DNA of 20,801 nucleotides from JADFMN01 sp964529975 (GTDB lineage: Bacteria; Armatimonadota; Fimbriimonadia; Fimbriimonadales; Fimbriimonadaceae). The stretch is from positions 1-20,801 of the forward strand of contig CAZGXW010000053.1 of NCBI GenBank assembly GCA_964529975.1, given 5' to 3'. The translations under genes and the position numbers were made by a program. The notes under the pieces were generated by a model, which saw only the letters and a list, made by a program, of their open reading frames with translations, was not told the origin of the DNA and searched no databases. The stretch's first letter is position 1; each line of letters opens with the position of its first letter. Shown here piece by piece: positions 6,147-13,966 of the stretch.

Positions 6147-7021
6147 AACTCCCTTGCCAATGCGACCCATTGGTCGTTAGTGAGTTGGTGGGGCCGGACT
6201 CTGCTGTCGAGTCTCAAGTCTCCCATGACCTGGTGGAGCCTTTCTCGGCTAGCCGCGCTGGAGAGGTTGTTCGTCAGAGTCTTGCGCGGCTGTGTGAACC
6301 CCGCGCGCACAACCTCGAGAACGCGCTCGGTTCTATCGACGTCGAAGCGCGGCACGAACTCTAGCACGATGCTGTCGACCTTGGGTGGCGGCATGAAAGC
6401 ACCTGCCGGCGCGTCGCACACCTTGCGAACACTAAACTGGAGTTGCATGGAGACGGACAACGCTCCGCGCTCGGGCGCTCCTGCGGGCGCAATGACACGG
6501 TCTCCCACTTCCTTTTGCATCATGAGCACTGCCTTTTCGATGATCGCTCGACAGTCTGAGACCTTTGCAAGCAACGGGCCCGTGATGTTGTAGGGCATGT
6601 TCGAGACGATGCACCGGGGTTCCGGCAGTTCTCGGATGAGGGGCAAGAGATCGACTTTGAGGACGTCTCCTTGGACAATCTTCGCCTCCGGGGCGACCTC
6701 TGACAACACCGCCGCCATTCGCTCGTCAAGTTCGACGGCAGTCACTTGGGCCGCGCGAGAGAGGCTGTGCGTCAGTGCCCCGACGCCGGGCCCGATCTCC
6801 AGCACGCCTCGACACGGAGCAATGCGGTCCACGATTGCAGCGACGACTCTCTCTGACACCAAGAAGTGCTGTCCGAGCCGCTTGTCCGCGCTCAGCGAGT
6901 GCCGTCTGAGGATGTCTTGGAGGGTTCTTCTGTCGGAGGGACCTCGATCCTTCCCGTGAAGATGTGCACCTTCACTTTCCTCCTTCCCCAGGCCATCGCT
7001 TCCTTTCGCGTTTCGAGGCAC
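6143..7021 (-). CDS. rsmA: 16S rRNA dimethyladenosine transferase RsmA (KsgA)
   Basis: RsmA dimethylates two adjacent adenines in the 3' hairpin of 16S rRNA using SAM, during small-subunit maturation. The conserved body begins at TLQDILRRHSLSADKRLGQH (residue 33 on). It has the SAM loop VLEIGPGVGALT at 73-84, the acidic AVELDE at 95-100, GDVLKVD and the catalytic NMPYNITG at 141-148. The only standard start in frame before the conserved region is GTG at 7021, 130 bases inside the upstream 3D-protein gene. The resulting 292-residue protein has an extra N-terminal stretch of about 30 residues. A non-standard start nearer to residue 30 is the alternative. The gene overlaps queG downstream by four bases. 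The 3D protein-rsmA order resembles yabE-rnmV-ksgA of Firmicutes. Confidence 0.93.
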   Translation of the reverse strand: MPRNAKGSDGLGKEESEGAHLHGKDRGPSDRRTLQDILRRHSLSADKRLGQHFLVSERVVAAIVDRIAPCRGVLEIGPGVGALTHSLSRAAQVTAVELDERMAAVLSEVAPEAKIVQGDVLKVDLLPLIRELPEPRCIVSNMPYNITGPLLAKVSDCRAIIEKAVLMMQKEVGDRVIAPAGAPERGALSVSMQLQFSVRKVCDAPAGAFMPPPKVDSIVLEFVPRFDVDRTERVLEVVRAGFTQPRKTLTNNLSSAASRERLHQVMGDLRLDSRVRPHQLTNDQWVALAREL

Positions 7022-7575
7022 ACGTCGATTTTATTCCCTTTGATCGCTCCCCCTGTGTCTTCGGCGATGCCGAAGCCATATCCCTCGACGTACATGAGGG
7101 TCCCGAGCGGCACGACTTTCGGGTCGACTGCGATCACGCCGTACTCCGCCTTGGTCCCGGTGCGTGTCCGAAAAGTCGGATTTCGAAGACCTGCGTCAGG
7201 GGTGTATGCGGTCGAGTCCATCTCGACGACCTTCGCACGCGTGTAGGTCCCACGAGAGACGGCTCGATTGCTCGGCTTTCCCATATGGAACACGGCGGGA
7301 ACAGGCTCGAGGCGTTCTTCCTTGACGAGGGTCTCCGTCTTCTTTCCGTCGACCTCGGCAACAAGGAACTCGCGGCGCACTTCTCCGTCGACGCCGTGCT
7401 GCACCTTGAGCAGGCGTCCCTGGCCAAGGTCGCGATTGAACACGTACTTGACCTCGTACGGGATCTTGACGATCTCCGTGCGCGTTTCTGAGTTATCGAT
7501 CGCCACCAACGCCGAGACTGAACTGATCAGAAGTAGGGCTGGTAGGACGACCGCGAGCGTTGCAAACCTTCGCAT
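6892..7575 (-). CDS. G5 and 3D domain exported protein (YabE-like, probable wall hydrolase)
   Basis: The chosen start is ATG 7575, with GGAGGA ten bases upstream. The longer frame to 7665 adds 30 residues ahead of the signal and has no ribosome site. The 227-residue product has a signal or anchor segment (about 1-25, LAVVLPALLLISSVSALVA) and a G5 domain at about 32-98 (IVKIPYEVKYVFNRDLGQGR, ending RLEPVPAVFHMG). A 3D domain at about 117-205 has three aspartates D151, D173 and D184 in AVDPKVVPLGT, AEDTGGAIKG and NKIDVC. Family members such as YabE and Rpf-like proteins act on peptidoglycan as lytic enzymes. The tail after residue 206 is proline- and serine-rich and is encoded in the overlap with rsmA. 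Confidence 0.9.
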   Translation of the reverse strand: MRRFATLAVVLPALLLISSVSALVAIDNSETRTEIVKIPYEVKYVFNRDLGQGRLLKVQHGVDGEVRREFLVAEVDGKKTETLVKEERLEPVPAVFHMGKPSNRAVSRGTYTRAKVVEMDSTAYTPDAGLRNPTFRTRTGTKAEYGVIAVDPKVVPLGTLMYVEGYGFGIAEDTGGAIKGNKIDVCLETRKEAMAWGRRKVKVHIFTGRIEVPPTEEPSKTSSDGTR

Positions 7576-7680
7576 TGAGCTGGTCCTCCGCGCCGCGTCC
7601 CAGTGGATCGCGAAAAACCAATATACCCATGGGATTCCACGCTTTCCGATCCTGACACCACGCACTGCGAACGCCCTGTT

Positions 7681-7696
7681 AGGTTCAATTGAACCT
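7681..7696. promoter_or_regulatory. Perfect 16-base palindrome upstream of the 3D-rsmA-queG group
   Basis: AGGTTCAATTGAACCT is identical to its own reverse complement. It lies in the 159-base gap between the propeller-like gene and the 3D gene, 106-121 bases before ATG 7575. A TATATT on the minus strand (7625-7620) could be the -10 of a promoter for the 3D gene; no clear -35 is seen. The palindrome uses the same half-site as the inverted repeat at 1143-1159 but with the arms swapped. It is a plausible binding site for a dimeric regulator. Confidence 0.45.
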
Positions 7697-7734
7697 GAGC
7701 GTTTTCCACACCTTAGGCTAGAACTCCGACGGTC

Positions 7735-8604
7735 CTAATTTCTGGCCAGAGGGATGACAGAGACTGGACACGGGGCGAATTCGCTCGTCGTGACCAGCGA
7801 AGACCCGTCCTTCGAATACCCGATCGCTTCGCCTTGCGTCTCGAGCGGAAGTCGGATTGGGGTCGGTACGGACTTTGTCCAATCGTCGAACTTGTTCGGC
7901 ACTTCGAACTCGAGCGCGGCGGAGTAAGTCCGAATGGCGACGTACTTGCCATCAGGTGAGACGTCGCCACCTGTGACCAACTTGCCTCCAAACCCGCCTG
8001 TATCCACCTTGATGTCTGCGACGTGCTTGAACGTGTAGGAGCCAGACTTCGGTGGTTTGCGAAGCACGAAGGCCTTTGAGATCCCGCCTGGGTTTTTCGT
8101 CACGACCCAAATGTCGCCGGCACTCGTCACGAAAAGGGCTTCGCAATTGTGTGGCTTGTCTGGGTACTTGATCGTGTACGTCTCGAACGAAGTGATCGAC
8201 CGCTTGCCCGCTTCCGTCGGCTCCTGTGTCCGGTAAACAACGATTGACTCGCGCTTCTCAGCGTTGTCCCCGACGTCGCCAAGGTAAAGGTACGACGCCT
8301 GACCAAGCGTCGCCCTCGCCATGTCTTCCCAGTCGATCGCGCTTGCTCCCTCCAGGCGGTACTCTCCGTCGACCTTTCCAGTCTTATCAAACCTAAAGAA
8401 CCTTGGTGAGTCACCGCTGTCGTTGTGTGTAAAGAAGACGCCTGACTTCAACCCGCTCGCGGCGACGCCGCTGCTTTCGTTCACAGCCGCGTTGTCGAGG
8501 TTGCACAAGACTTGGGGCGCCATCCACTTTCGCGGATGCTCTTGCGTCAACACGACGGCAAACGATGCAAAGGCAATGAGCGCAATGGCCCTGGGCACGA
8601 ACAT
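7735..8604 (-). CDS. Exported propeller-like protein, function unknown
   Basis: The 289-residue product starts at ATG 8604, four bases after the ogg stop, with AGAAGGGG upstream; the longer frame to 8712 lies inside ogg. It has a signal peptide (MFVPRAIALIAFASFAVVLT). The body suggests a secreted beta-propeller of the NHL or esterase-like type: NESSGVAAS, VFFTHNDSGDSPRFFRFD, AIDWEDMA, LYLGDVGDN, CEALFVTSAGDIWVVTKN and GGDVSPDGKYVAIRTY. Motifs such as HNDSGD and YLGDVGDN may bind metal. I know similar sequences only as uncharacterised exported proteins, so the reaction, if any, is unknown. It is co-transcribed with ligA and ogg by position, with no obvious functional link. Confidence 0.85.
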   Translation of the reverse strand: MFVPRAIALIAFASFAVVLTQEHPRKWMAPQVLCNLDNAAVNESSGVAASGLKSGVFFTHNDSGDSPRFFRFDKTGKVDGEYRLEGASAIDWEDMARATLGQASYLYLGDVGDNAEKRESIVVYRTQEPTEAGKRSITSFETYTIKYPDKPHNCEALFVTSAGDIWVVTKNPGGISKAFVLRKPPKSGSYTFKHVADIKVDTGGFGGKLVTGGDVSPDGKYVAIRTYSAALEFEVPNKFDDWTKSVPTPIRLPLETQGEAIGYSKDGSSLVTTSEFAPCPVSVIPLARN

Positions 8605-8608
8605 GAGG

Positions 8609-9490
8609 CTACCCCTTCTGGTACGTCCTCCAATTGAGCAGGTTGTCGTAGAAGAGGTACTGGTGCGCCCAGCCAGCGAGGGTCCCGAACCGGTCACGGA
8701 ACAGGTCGCCAACCGCCTTGTACCTCTGCTCCGTCAGAGCCTTCCCCTTCCAGTGCGGAAAGTAGTGCCTGACCGCAGCCTGCCACAGGTGTGTGTCGAC
8801 GGGCACCGCCTCGGTGTGGTGAAGCGCAAAGAGGCAGATGCAGTCCGCTAACTTGGGACCGATCCCCTTGATCTCCACAAGCGCGCTGTGGGCCTGTTCA
8901 TACGGAACGCGTTTCAGTGATTTGAGCCAAGCCTCGCCGCCACGGTCCAACATCTGGCGCGCGATGCTCGGGATCGTCGCCGCTCTATAGCCAAATCCCT
9001 GGTTTCTCAACTGCCCTTCTTCGAGACTGGCAATCGTCTCCATGCTCGGGAATATGTATAGATTTTCCCGGTCTTTCATGGCCATATCCCTGCCCTTAGC
9101 GGACAGAACCCTGACCATTTTGAGGATGCGCGAAAGGTTGTTGTTCGCAGTGCAGAGAAAACAGAAGGTCTCCTCGACCGGGTCAAAAGGGCGCATGAGC
9201 CGCAGACCGGGGAGGCTGGCGACATAGGGGGCCAGTTCGGGCCCCTTGGCGACGATCTCGTCGACGTATTGTTCGACGGGTTCATCCAGTCGAAACAGGC
9301 GTTCGAATCGGGCCCTTTCGCTATTGGTCGCGACTCTCAGGCTTTCTTCGCCAACGCGGACGTCGAACCAGGCGTCACCATCGACGCCGATCCACCTGTC
9401 CTCGCCCAAGCGGTCCCACCGAAACACTTGCCCCGATGAAACACAGAGTGGGAGGTCTAACGAAGGTGCGCAAACTTCAAACGAGTTCAG
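8609..9490 (-). CDS. ogg: OGG1-type 8-oxoguanine DNA glycosylase/lyase, apparent CTG start
   Basis: This enzyme removes 8-oxoguanine from DNA. The OGG1 active-site segment is intact: GIGPKLADCICLFALHHTEA, with the Schiff-base lysine at K213 and PVDTHLW with the catalytic D232. CTANNNLSRI matches the lesion-binding NNN of human OGG1, and FGYRA and GWAHQYLF also fit. A GTG start at 9427 would cut off residues FEVCAPSLDLPLCVSSGQ, which continue in frame upstream and match the LDLVLPSGQSFRW region of human OGG1. The only start-like codon before them is CTG at 9490. It overlaps the ligA stop as CTGA, with GGAGG at correct spacing. That gives 293 residues. Eukaryote-like OGG1 is less usual in bacteria than MutM. 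Function is certain; the start codon is inferred. Confidence 0.92.
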   Translation of the reverse strand: MNSFEVCAPSLDLPLCVSSGQVFRWDRLGEDRWIGVDGDAWFDVRVGEESLRVATNSERARFERLFRLDEPVEQYVDEIVAKGPELAPYVASLPGLRLMRPFDPVEETFCFLCTANNNLSRILKMVRVLSAKGRDMAMKDRENLYIFPSMETIASLEEGQLRNQGFGYRAATIPSIARQMLDRGGEAWLKSLKRVPYEQAHSALVEIKGIGPKLADCICLFALHHTEAVPVDTHLWQAAVRHYFPHWKGKALTEQRYKAVGDLFRDRFGTLAGWAHQYLFYDNLLNWRTYQKG

Positions 9491-11502
9491 AGGGCGCCCT
9501 CCGGGAGCATCTCCAGGAACTCGTCCTCCGTTAGTACCACGACTCCCAGTTGCTCAGCCTTGGCGAGTTTGCTTCCTGCGCCTGGACCTGCGACGACGTA
9601 GTCGGTGTTCTTGCTGACCGATCCCGCCGCCTTTGCACCCATAGACATGACAAGGCGCTCCGCATCGCTCCTCTCGAACCGCTCAAGTTTTCCTGTGAAC
9701 ACAAACGTCTTGCCGGCAAACACGCCCTCCTTGCTCACCTGAGTCTCGGTCGGAGCCACGCCAAGCGCGAGAAGGTCGTCGAGCATTGCCTGGTTCTCCT
9801 CAATTGCGAACCACTCTTGTACTTCGCTCGCCACTTTCGGTCCGATGCCTTCGATAGCGATCAGCGACTCGTAGTCCGCCCGGCGCAACGCATCGAGCGT
9901 CCCGTACTCTCGAGCGAGGTCAGCCGCCGTCCTGTCACCAACGAACCTGATCCCTAATCCGAACAGAAACCTGTCCAAGGGTCGCGTCTTGCTCGCTTCG
10001 ATGGCGTTCAACAGGTTCGTCACGCTCTGCTCGCCCATGCGGTCGAGTTGCGCAAGCTCCTCCTTTCGGTCTCTCAATCGATAGATCGATGGCACGTCCG
10101 ATAGGAACTTGAGATCCAGGAACCGCTCGATCTGCTTTTCGCCGAGCCCTTCGATATCCATCGCACCACGGCTCACAAAGTGGACGAGTTTCGCGTGGAC
10201 CTGGGCGTCACATCCGGCAGCGTTGGGACATCGGAGCGCGACATAGCCCTCTTGCTCCACCAGATCGCTTCCACAGACAGGACAAACGGTAGGAGCCTTG
10301 GGGACTTTTGCGCTCTTGGGGCGCTTTTCAAGCACAGGGCCGACGACCTCCGGGATGACGTCCCCTGCGCGTTGCACGATAACGGTATCACCGACGCGAA
10401 CGTCCTTCTTGGTCAGGTCTTCGATGTTGTGGAGCGTTGCGCGGCTCACCGTGACCCCACCGACGAACACAGGTTGCAGATGCGCGACCGGCGTCACGAC
10501 ACCGGTCCTGCCGACTTGCCACTCGATTGCTTCGAGCACGGTAAACGCCTGCTCGGCCGCAAACTTGACAGCGATCGCCCACCTCGGTCCGCGCGCGGTC
10601 GAGCCGAGTTGCTCCTGGAGCGCGACAGCGTTGACCTTTACGACGACACCGTCGATCCCAAACGGTAGAGACGCCCTCTTCGCGGCAACGTCATGGCAGA
10701 AGGCAATGACCTCCTCGACGCCATTGCACAGCCGCGTCTCTTTCCTTACCGGAAACCCGAGGCTCTTGAGCCACTGAATGCGCTCAAACTGGGTCGGCGG
10801 GATCTTTGCATCGGTCTGCAAGGCACCGAAGCCGTAGGTGAAGAAGTTTAACTTTCGCTCAGCGGTCAGCCTACTGTCGAGTTGACGCATTCCGCCGCTG
10901 GCGGCGTTCCGCGGATTGACAAAGGCCTGTTCCCCCCTTGCGACACGGTCCTTGTTCAGAGACTCGAAGACCGACTTGAACATGACGACCTCACCGCGGA
11001 CCTCCATGGTGCCTGGTACGGGCTTGCTCGTACGATACGGAATCCCGCGCACCGTCTTGGCGTTCGGAGTGACGTTCTCGCCAGTGGTTCCATCGCCACG
11101 CGTTGCAGCGATCTGAAGCGCGCCGTCGACATAGGTAAGGGACATTGAGAGACCGTCAAGTTTGAGTTCGACTTCGTACTCAATCTCTCCATCAGACTTG
11201 AGGCCGCGCTTGACCCGCTCATCAAAGGCGCGAAGCTCGTCGTCGCCGAACGCATTGTCCAATGAGAGCATCGGCTGGAGGTGCCTGTGCTGCTCAAACT
11301 TGTCGATCGGGGCGACCCCGACGCGCTGGGTCGGACTGTCCGGCGTACGGAGCGATGGATCGGCCTCCTCGATCTCGACAAGTTCGCGAAAGAGCCGGTC
11401 GAATTCCGTGTCGCTGATCTCGGGCTTCTCTTCGACGAAGTAAAGCGCGTTGTGCCGCTCGATCTCGCGTCGGAGAAATGCTGCACGTTCCGCCCGGTCC
11501 AT
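9487..11502 (-). CDS. ligA: NAD-dependent DNA ligase LigA
   Basis: LigA seals nicks at Okazaki fragments and repair sites using NAD. I chose ATG 11502 (671 residues, the family length) because DRAERAAFLRREIERHNALY is the typical Ia-domain opening; the longer frame to 11592 runs into the upstream gene. Domains are Ia, then adenylation with the AMP-accepting Lys114 in ELKLDG and RGDGTTGENVT. The OB fold contains VGRTGVVTPVA. A four-cysteine zinc finger (CPVCGSDL, then CPNAAGC) follows, then helix-hairpin-helix repeats (AIEGIGPKVA). A C-terminal BRCT domain spans about 592-670 (GKTFVFTGKLERF, then LAKAEQLGVVVLTEDEF). The gene starts 11 bases after the upstream exported-protein gene. Its stop overlaps the presumed ogg start, so ligase and glycosylase should be made together. 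Confidence 0.97.
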   Translation of the reverse strand: MDRAERAAFLRREIERHNALYFVEEKPEISDTEFDRLFRELVEIEEADPSLRTPDSPTQRVGVAPIDKFEQHRHLQPMLSLDNAFGDDELRAFDERVKRGLKSDGEIEYEVELKLDGLSMSLTYVDGALQIAATRGDGTTGENVTPNAKTVRGIPYRTSKPVPGTMEVRGEVVMFKSVFESLNKDRVARGEQAFVNPRNAASGGMRQLDSRLTAERKLNFFTYGFGALQTDAKIPPTQFERIQWLKSLGFPVRKETRLCNGVEEVIAFCHDVAAKRASLPFGIDGVVVKVNAVALQEQLGSTARGPRWAIAVKFAAEQAFTVLEAIEWQVGRTGVVTPVAHLQPVFVGGVTVSRATLHNIEDLTKKDVRVGDTVIVQRAGDVIPEVVGPVLEKRPKSAKVPKAPTVCPVCGSDLVEQEGYVALRCPNAAGCDAQVHAKLVHFVSRGAMDIEGLGEKQIERFLDLKFLSDVPSIYRLRDRKEELAQLDRMGEQSVTNLLNAIEASKTRPLDRFLFGLGIRFVGDRTAADLAREYGTLDALRRADYESLIAIEGIGPKVASEVQEWFAIEENQAMLDDLLALGVAPTETQVSKEGVFAGKTFVFTGKLERFERSDAERLVMSMGAKAAGSVSKNTDYVVAGPGAGSKLAKAEQLGVVVLTEDEFLEMLPEGAL

Positions 11503-11513
11503 CAAGGGGAAAG

Positions 11514-12470
11514 TTACCCGCCGAATGGGAGCCTGATGCCTGGGATGTGACCAAGGGCGATTTGGATCGCCAATCGAGTCATCGCGTACCACTCGCGGGA
11601 CTTAGCGACAACGGCCTTGGAACCCTCGCTGACGGCCCGCCAAGCAGACTGATACCACGCCTCAGGCTCCTTTGTGACGGGGGGCTTGTTCTCACGCAGT
11701 GCCAGGCTAAACGTCGTCTTGAGTTTGCGCTGAGACTTAGAACCGTCCGAGAGTTTGGTCGCGTCGCTCACTGCGTCGTTGACCATGTCCGCCCTCGTGA
11801 CGATCCCTTTCTTCGTATCGAAGTGGACGAACCCTTGGCCCGTCAGTCGAGTCTTGACCTTCCGCTCCGCATCGGCCTCGTCGTCGACGACCTCGAGCGC
11901 AGAGTTTTCGAACACTTCGTACTCCTGAACGATAGACACTGCGATCTTTGCGACGTCACCTTTCAATTCGAGAAACTCACAAGCGTAGTTGACGTCGCTT
12001 TCGCCAAAGGTACGCTTGAACGTCCACTTCTCCCCGACTGCAGCGTCCTTTTCCGGAAACTGGATCGGGACATACGTGATGTCTGGAAACCGCTTGACGT
12101 CTAGGCCAGGCAATCGCACAGGGAGTTGGATGTTCGGCGCGTCGGTCTCTATAATCTTTCCGTTGGGCGCGAGACTTATCGTTGTCAGCGGGAAGTAGGC
12201 TTGGACCGAGGTGACGTCGAGCGGCAATGGCGCATCATTGAAGGTCACGCTGAACGAAACGATCTCGTTTGCGGCGGAGACCTGGCCAGCCTTCTTCGCC
12301 TTCATCCCTTCAACGGTCACTCCTAGGCTGACAACGACCGTGCCCTCGTTCCCTCCCAGGATCGGAATAAACCCTTCGAAGGTGATCTTGGAGTCGTACA
12401 AGTGCTTCGACCCAGGCTCGAACGAGTACTGCATAGGGGCAAGCACGAGGCCTAACGCGAGCGCGGTCAT
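11514..12470 (-). CDS. Exported protein of unknown function (318 aa)
   Basis: I do not recognise the family. The start at ATG 12470 has AGAGG four bases upstream. A short hydrophobic N-terminus (MTALALGLVLAPMQYSF) looks like a signal peptide. The body is beta-rich with repeated strand patterns (YDSKITFEGFIPILGG, VVVSLGVTVEG, ISLAPNGKIIETD, VGEKWTFKRTFG, TGQGFVHFDTKKGIVTRAD). This resembles uncharacterised periplasmic proteins with lipocalin-like barrels. The last 60 residues are different: amphipathic, helix-like and rich in Trp and Ala (AWYQSAWRAVSEGSKAVV). It is followed 11 bases later by ligA and preceded 54 bases upstream by the AI-2E-type permease. A role at the cell surface is likely, but nothing more specific can be said. 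Confidence 0.8.
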   Translation of the reverse strand: MTALALGLVLAPMQYSFEPGSKHLYDSKITFEGFIPILGGNEGTVVVSLGVTVEGMKAKKAGQVSAANEIVSFSVTFNDAPLPLDVTSVQAYFPLTTISLAPNGKIIETDAPNIQLPVRLPGLDVKRFPDITYVPIQFPEKDAAVGEKWTFKRTFGESDVNYACEFLELKGDVAKIAVSIVQEYEVFENSALEVVDDEADAERKVKTRLTGQGFVHFDTKKGIVTRADMVNDAVSDATKLSDGSKSQRKLKTTFSLALRENKPPVTKEPEAWYQSAWRAVSEGSKAVVAKSREWYAMTRLAIQIALGHIPGIRLPFGG

Positions 12471-12524
12471 TACCTCTATTGTGGCGCGAGACGTCCCCGC
12501 GTTACGGCGATGAGGCCAATTGGG

Positions 12525-13721
12525 CTAGCGGTGTCTGAGCGGAACGGCAGGGAGGGCCAGCCCCTCTGCCATCGGCTTCGTCGTCATTCGCATCAATCGA
12601 CCCAGGATCACCTTGATCGAGCCGGCCAAGGGGAACGCGATCAGCATCCCAGGCAGACCGAAGATCGCACCCCCGCTAAACACGACGAACATGGACACCA
12701 GCGGGTGCAAGTCGACCGCCTTTCCGACCATCCTCGGATACACAAGTTGGTCGAACACGGTGGACACGATGATAAACGAAACGGCCAAGACAAGCGCAAA
12801 GGCCCACGAGGACTGTGTGGTTATGAACCAGTTTCCTGTCACTCCGCTAAACCCAGTCACGACGAATATCGTGATAGCGCTCATCATCGGGCCAAGAAGA
12901 GGCACAAGGTAAAGCGCTCCTGCGATCAGGGCGAGGAGGATCGAATACGGCATGCCCAGTAGCCAGAACACAAGTGACATGACGATCGTGTACATCACGA
13001 TAACCGTCAGTACTCCTCGCAGATACTTCTTGAAGACGTCTCCAATGTCCGTCACGATCGACACAGTCTCCGCACGAAGGGACGGCGGCACCCAGGAAGT
13101 CCATCGCGCCCGAAACTGCTCAAGGTCCAACAAGATCATAAACACGAACAGGGGCGTGAACAGCAACAGGAACAGTTTCGACGCCGCACCCCCTAGGATT
13201 CCAAGGAAACCGTTGAAGAAGTTCTGGACTATCGCCGTGATCTCGTTCCGCCTTGGCTCGACGTACTGGTCGATGAACTCCCGGCGGTTTGTCGGTAGGC
13301 CAAACCTCTTCAGCGTGTCCGAGGAGTCCTCAAAAGCCCTGTCGATCCAGCCCATCGTGCCGGGCGCCTGAGCCTTGACCGAGGGGTTCCAGCGGACGAA
13401 GAAGTTGTCGTTGGCGTTTTCAGCGGCCAACTTCGCCGTCAATGACTGGATCGAGCCCTGAAGATCGAGTATCTGGGCGTTCACACGAGGTATGGCGAGC
13501 ACAAGGAAGACAGTCGCGACTGCGAAGAAGACGACCGTAATCGTCGTGACGGCCAGCCCTCGCGACATCCCGCGAAGGCGAAGCTTCCTTACGAGCGGCT
13601 CGAGGATGACCGCGATCAGCCAAGCGAGCACGAACGGCAAGAGAATGCCGCGAACCGAGTAGAGGAACCAAAGGGTGACAACGACCAGCCCCACCCAAAG
13701 GACGATTCGCCAGCTGGCCAT
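12525..13721 (-). CDS. AI-2E family transporter (UPF0118 membrane protein)
   Basis: The 398-residue protein belongs to the family named after E. coli TqsA, an exporter of the signal AI-2. Members also move other solutes, and the substrate cannot be read from sequence. Membrane segments appear in the usual layout: two at the N-terminus (IVLWVGLVVVTLWFLYSV, then GILLPFVLAWLIAVIL) and a third near 60-80 (LAVTTITVVFFAVATVFLVL). A soluble stretch follows, then segments from about 175 onward. The C-terminal signature LHPLVSMFVVFSGGAIFGLP with GMLIAFPLAGSIKVIL is strongly conserved in the family. It starts 15 bases after the YtxH gene without an obvious ribosome site, so coupled translation is likely. 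There is no luxS nearby to support a quorum-sensing role. Confidence 0.9.
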   Translation of the reverse strand: MASWRIVLWVGLVVVTLWFLYSVRGILLPFVLAWLIAVILEPLVRKLRLRGMSRGLAVTTITVVFFAVATVFLVLAIPRVNAQILDLQGSIQSLTAKLAAENANDNFFVRWNPSVKAQAPGTMGWIDRAFEDSSDTLKRFGLPTNRREFIDQYVEPRRNEITAIVQNFFNGFLGILGGAASKLFLLLFTPLFVFMILLDLEQFRARWTSWVPPSLRAETVSIVTDIGDVFKKYLRGVLTVIVMYTIVMSLVFWLLGMPYSILLALIAGALYLVPLLGPMMSAITIFVVTGFSGVTGNWFITTQSSWAFALVLAVSFIIVSTVFDQLVYPRMVGKAVDLHPLVSMFVVFSGGAIFGLPGMLIAFPLAGSIKVILGRLMRMTTKPMAEGLALPAVPLRHR

Positions 13722-13736
13722 GGCGAATGCGGGCTG

Positions 13737-13964
13737 CTAGGCCCCGTCTCCGCCACCGGTGCGGACAGTGCGCTTGGCCTTCTGCTCGGCGTACCAGTCC
13801 TCGGTCTTGTGCTTGAGATCCTTCAGTTTGGCGGCGAGTTCCTCTCGCGTCTCGGCGCCCGCCTTTGGGGCAAAAAGGAGCCCAGCGATCGCGCCGATCA
13901 CGGCACCAAGCCCGAAACCGGCCAACAGGTACATCAAAGCGTTCTTGTCGTCAGATTGACTCAT
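13737..13964 (-). CDS. YtxH domain small membrane protein
   Basis: The 75-residue protein has the classic YtxH layout. One glycine-rich membrane segment occupies residues 10-30 (LLAGFGLGAVIGAIAGLLFA). It is followed by PKAGAETREEL and a charged helical tail (AAKLKDLKHKTEDWYAEQKA). In Firmicutes such proteins are general-stress or envelope-associated and often neighbour DUF948 proteins. The same pairing occurs here with the gene ending two bases upstream at 13967. The molecular role of the family is not well defined. The C-terminus GGGDGA looks flexible. Confidence 0.92.
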   Translation of the reverse strand: MSQSDDKNALMYLLAGFGLGAVIGAIAGLLFAPKAGAETREELAAKLKDLKHKTEDWYAEQKAKRTVRTGGGDGA

Positions 13965-13966
13965 TT

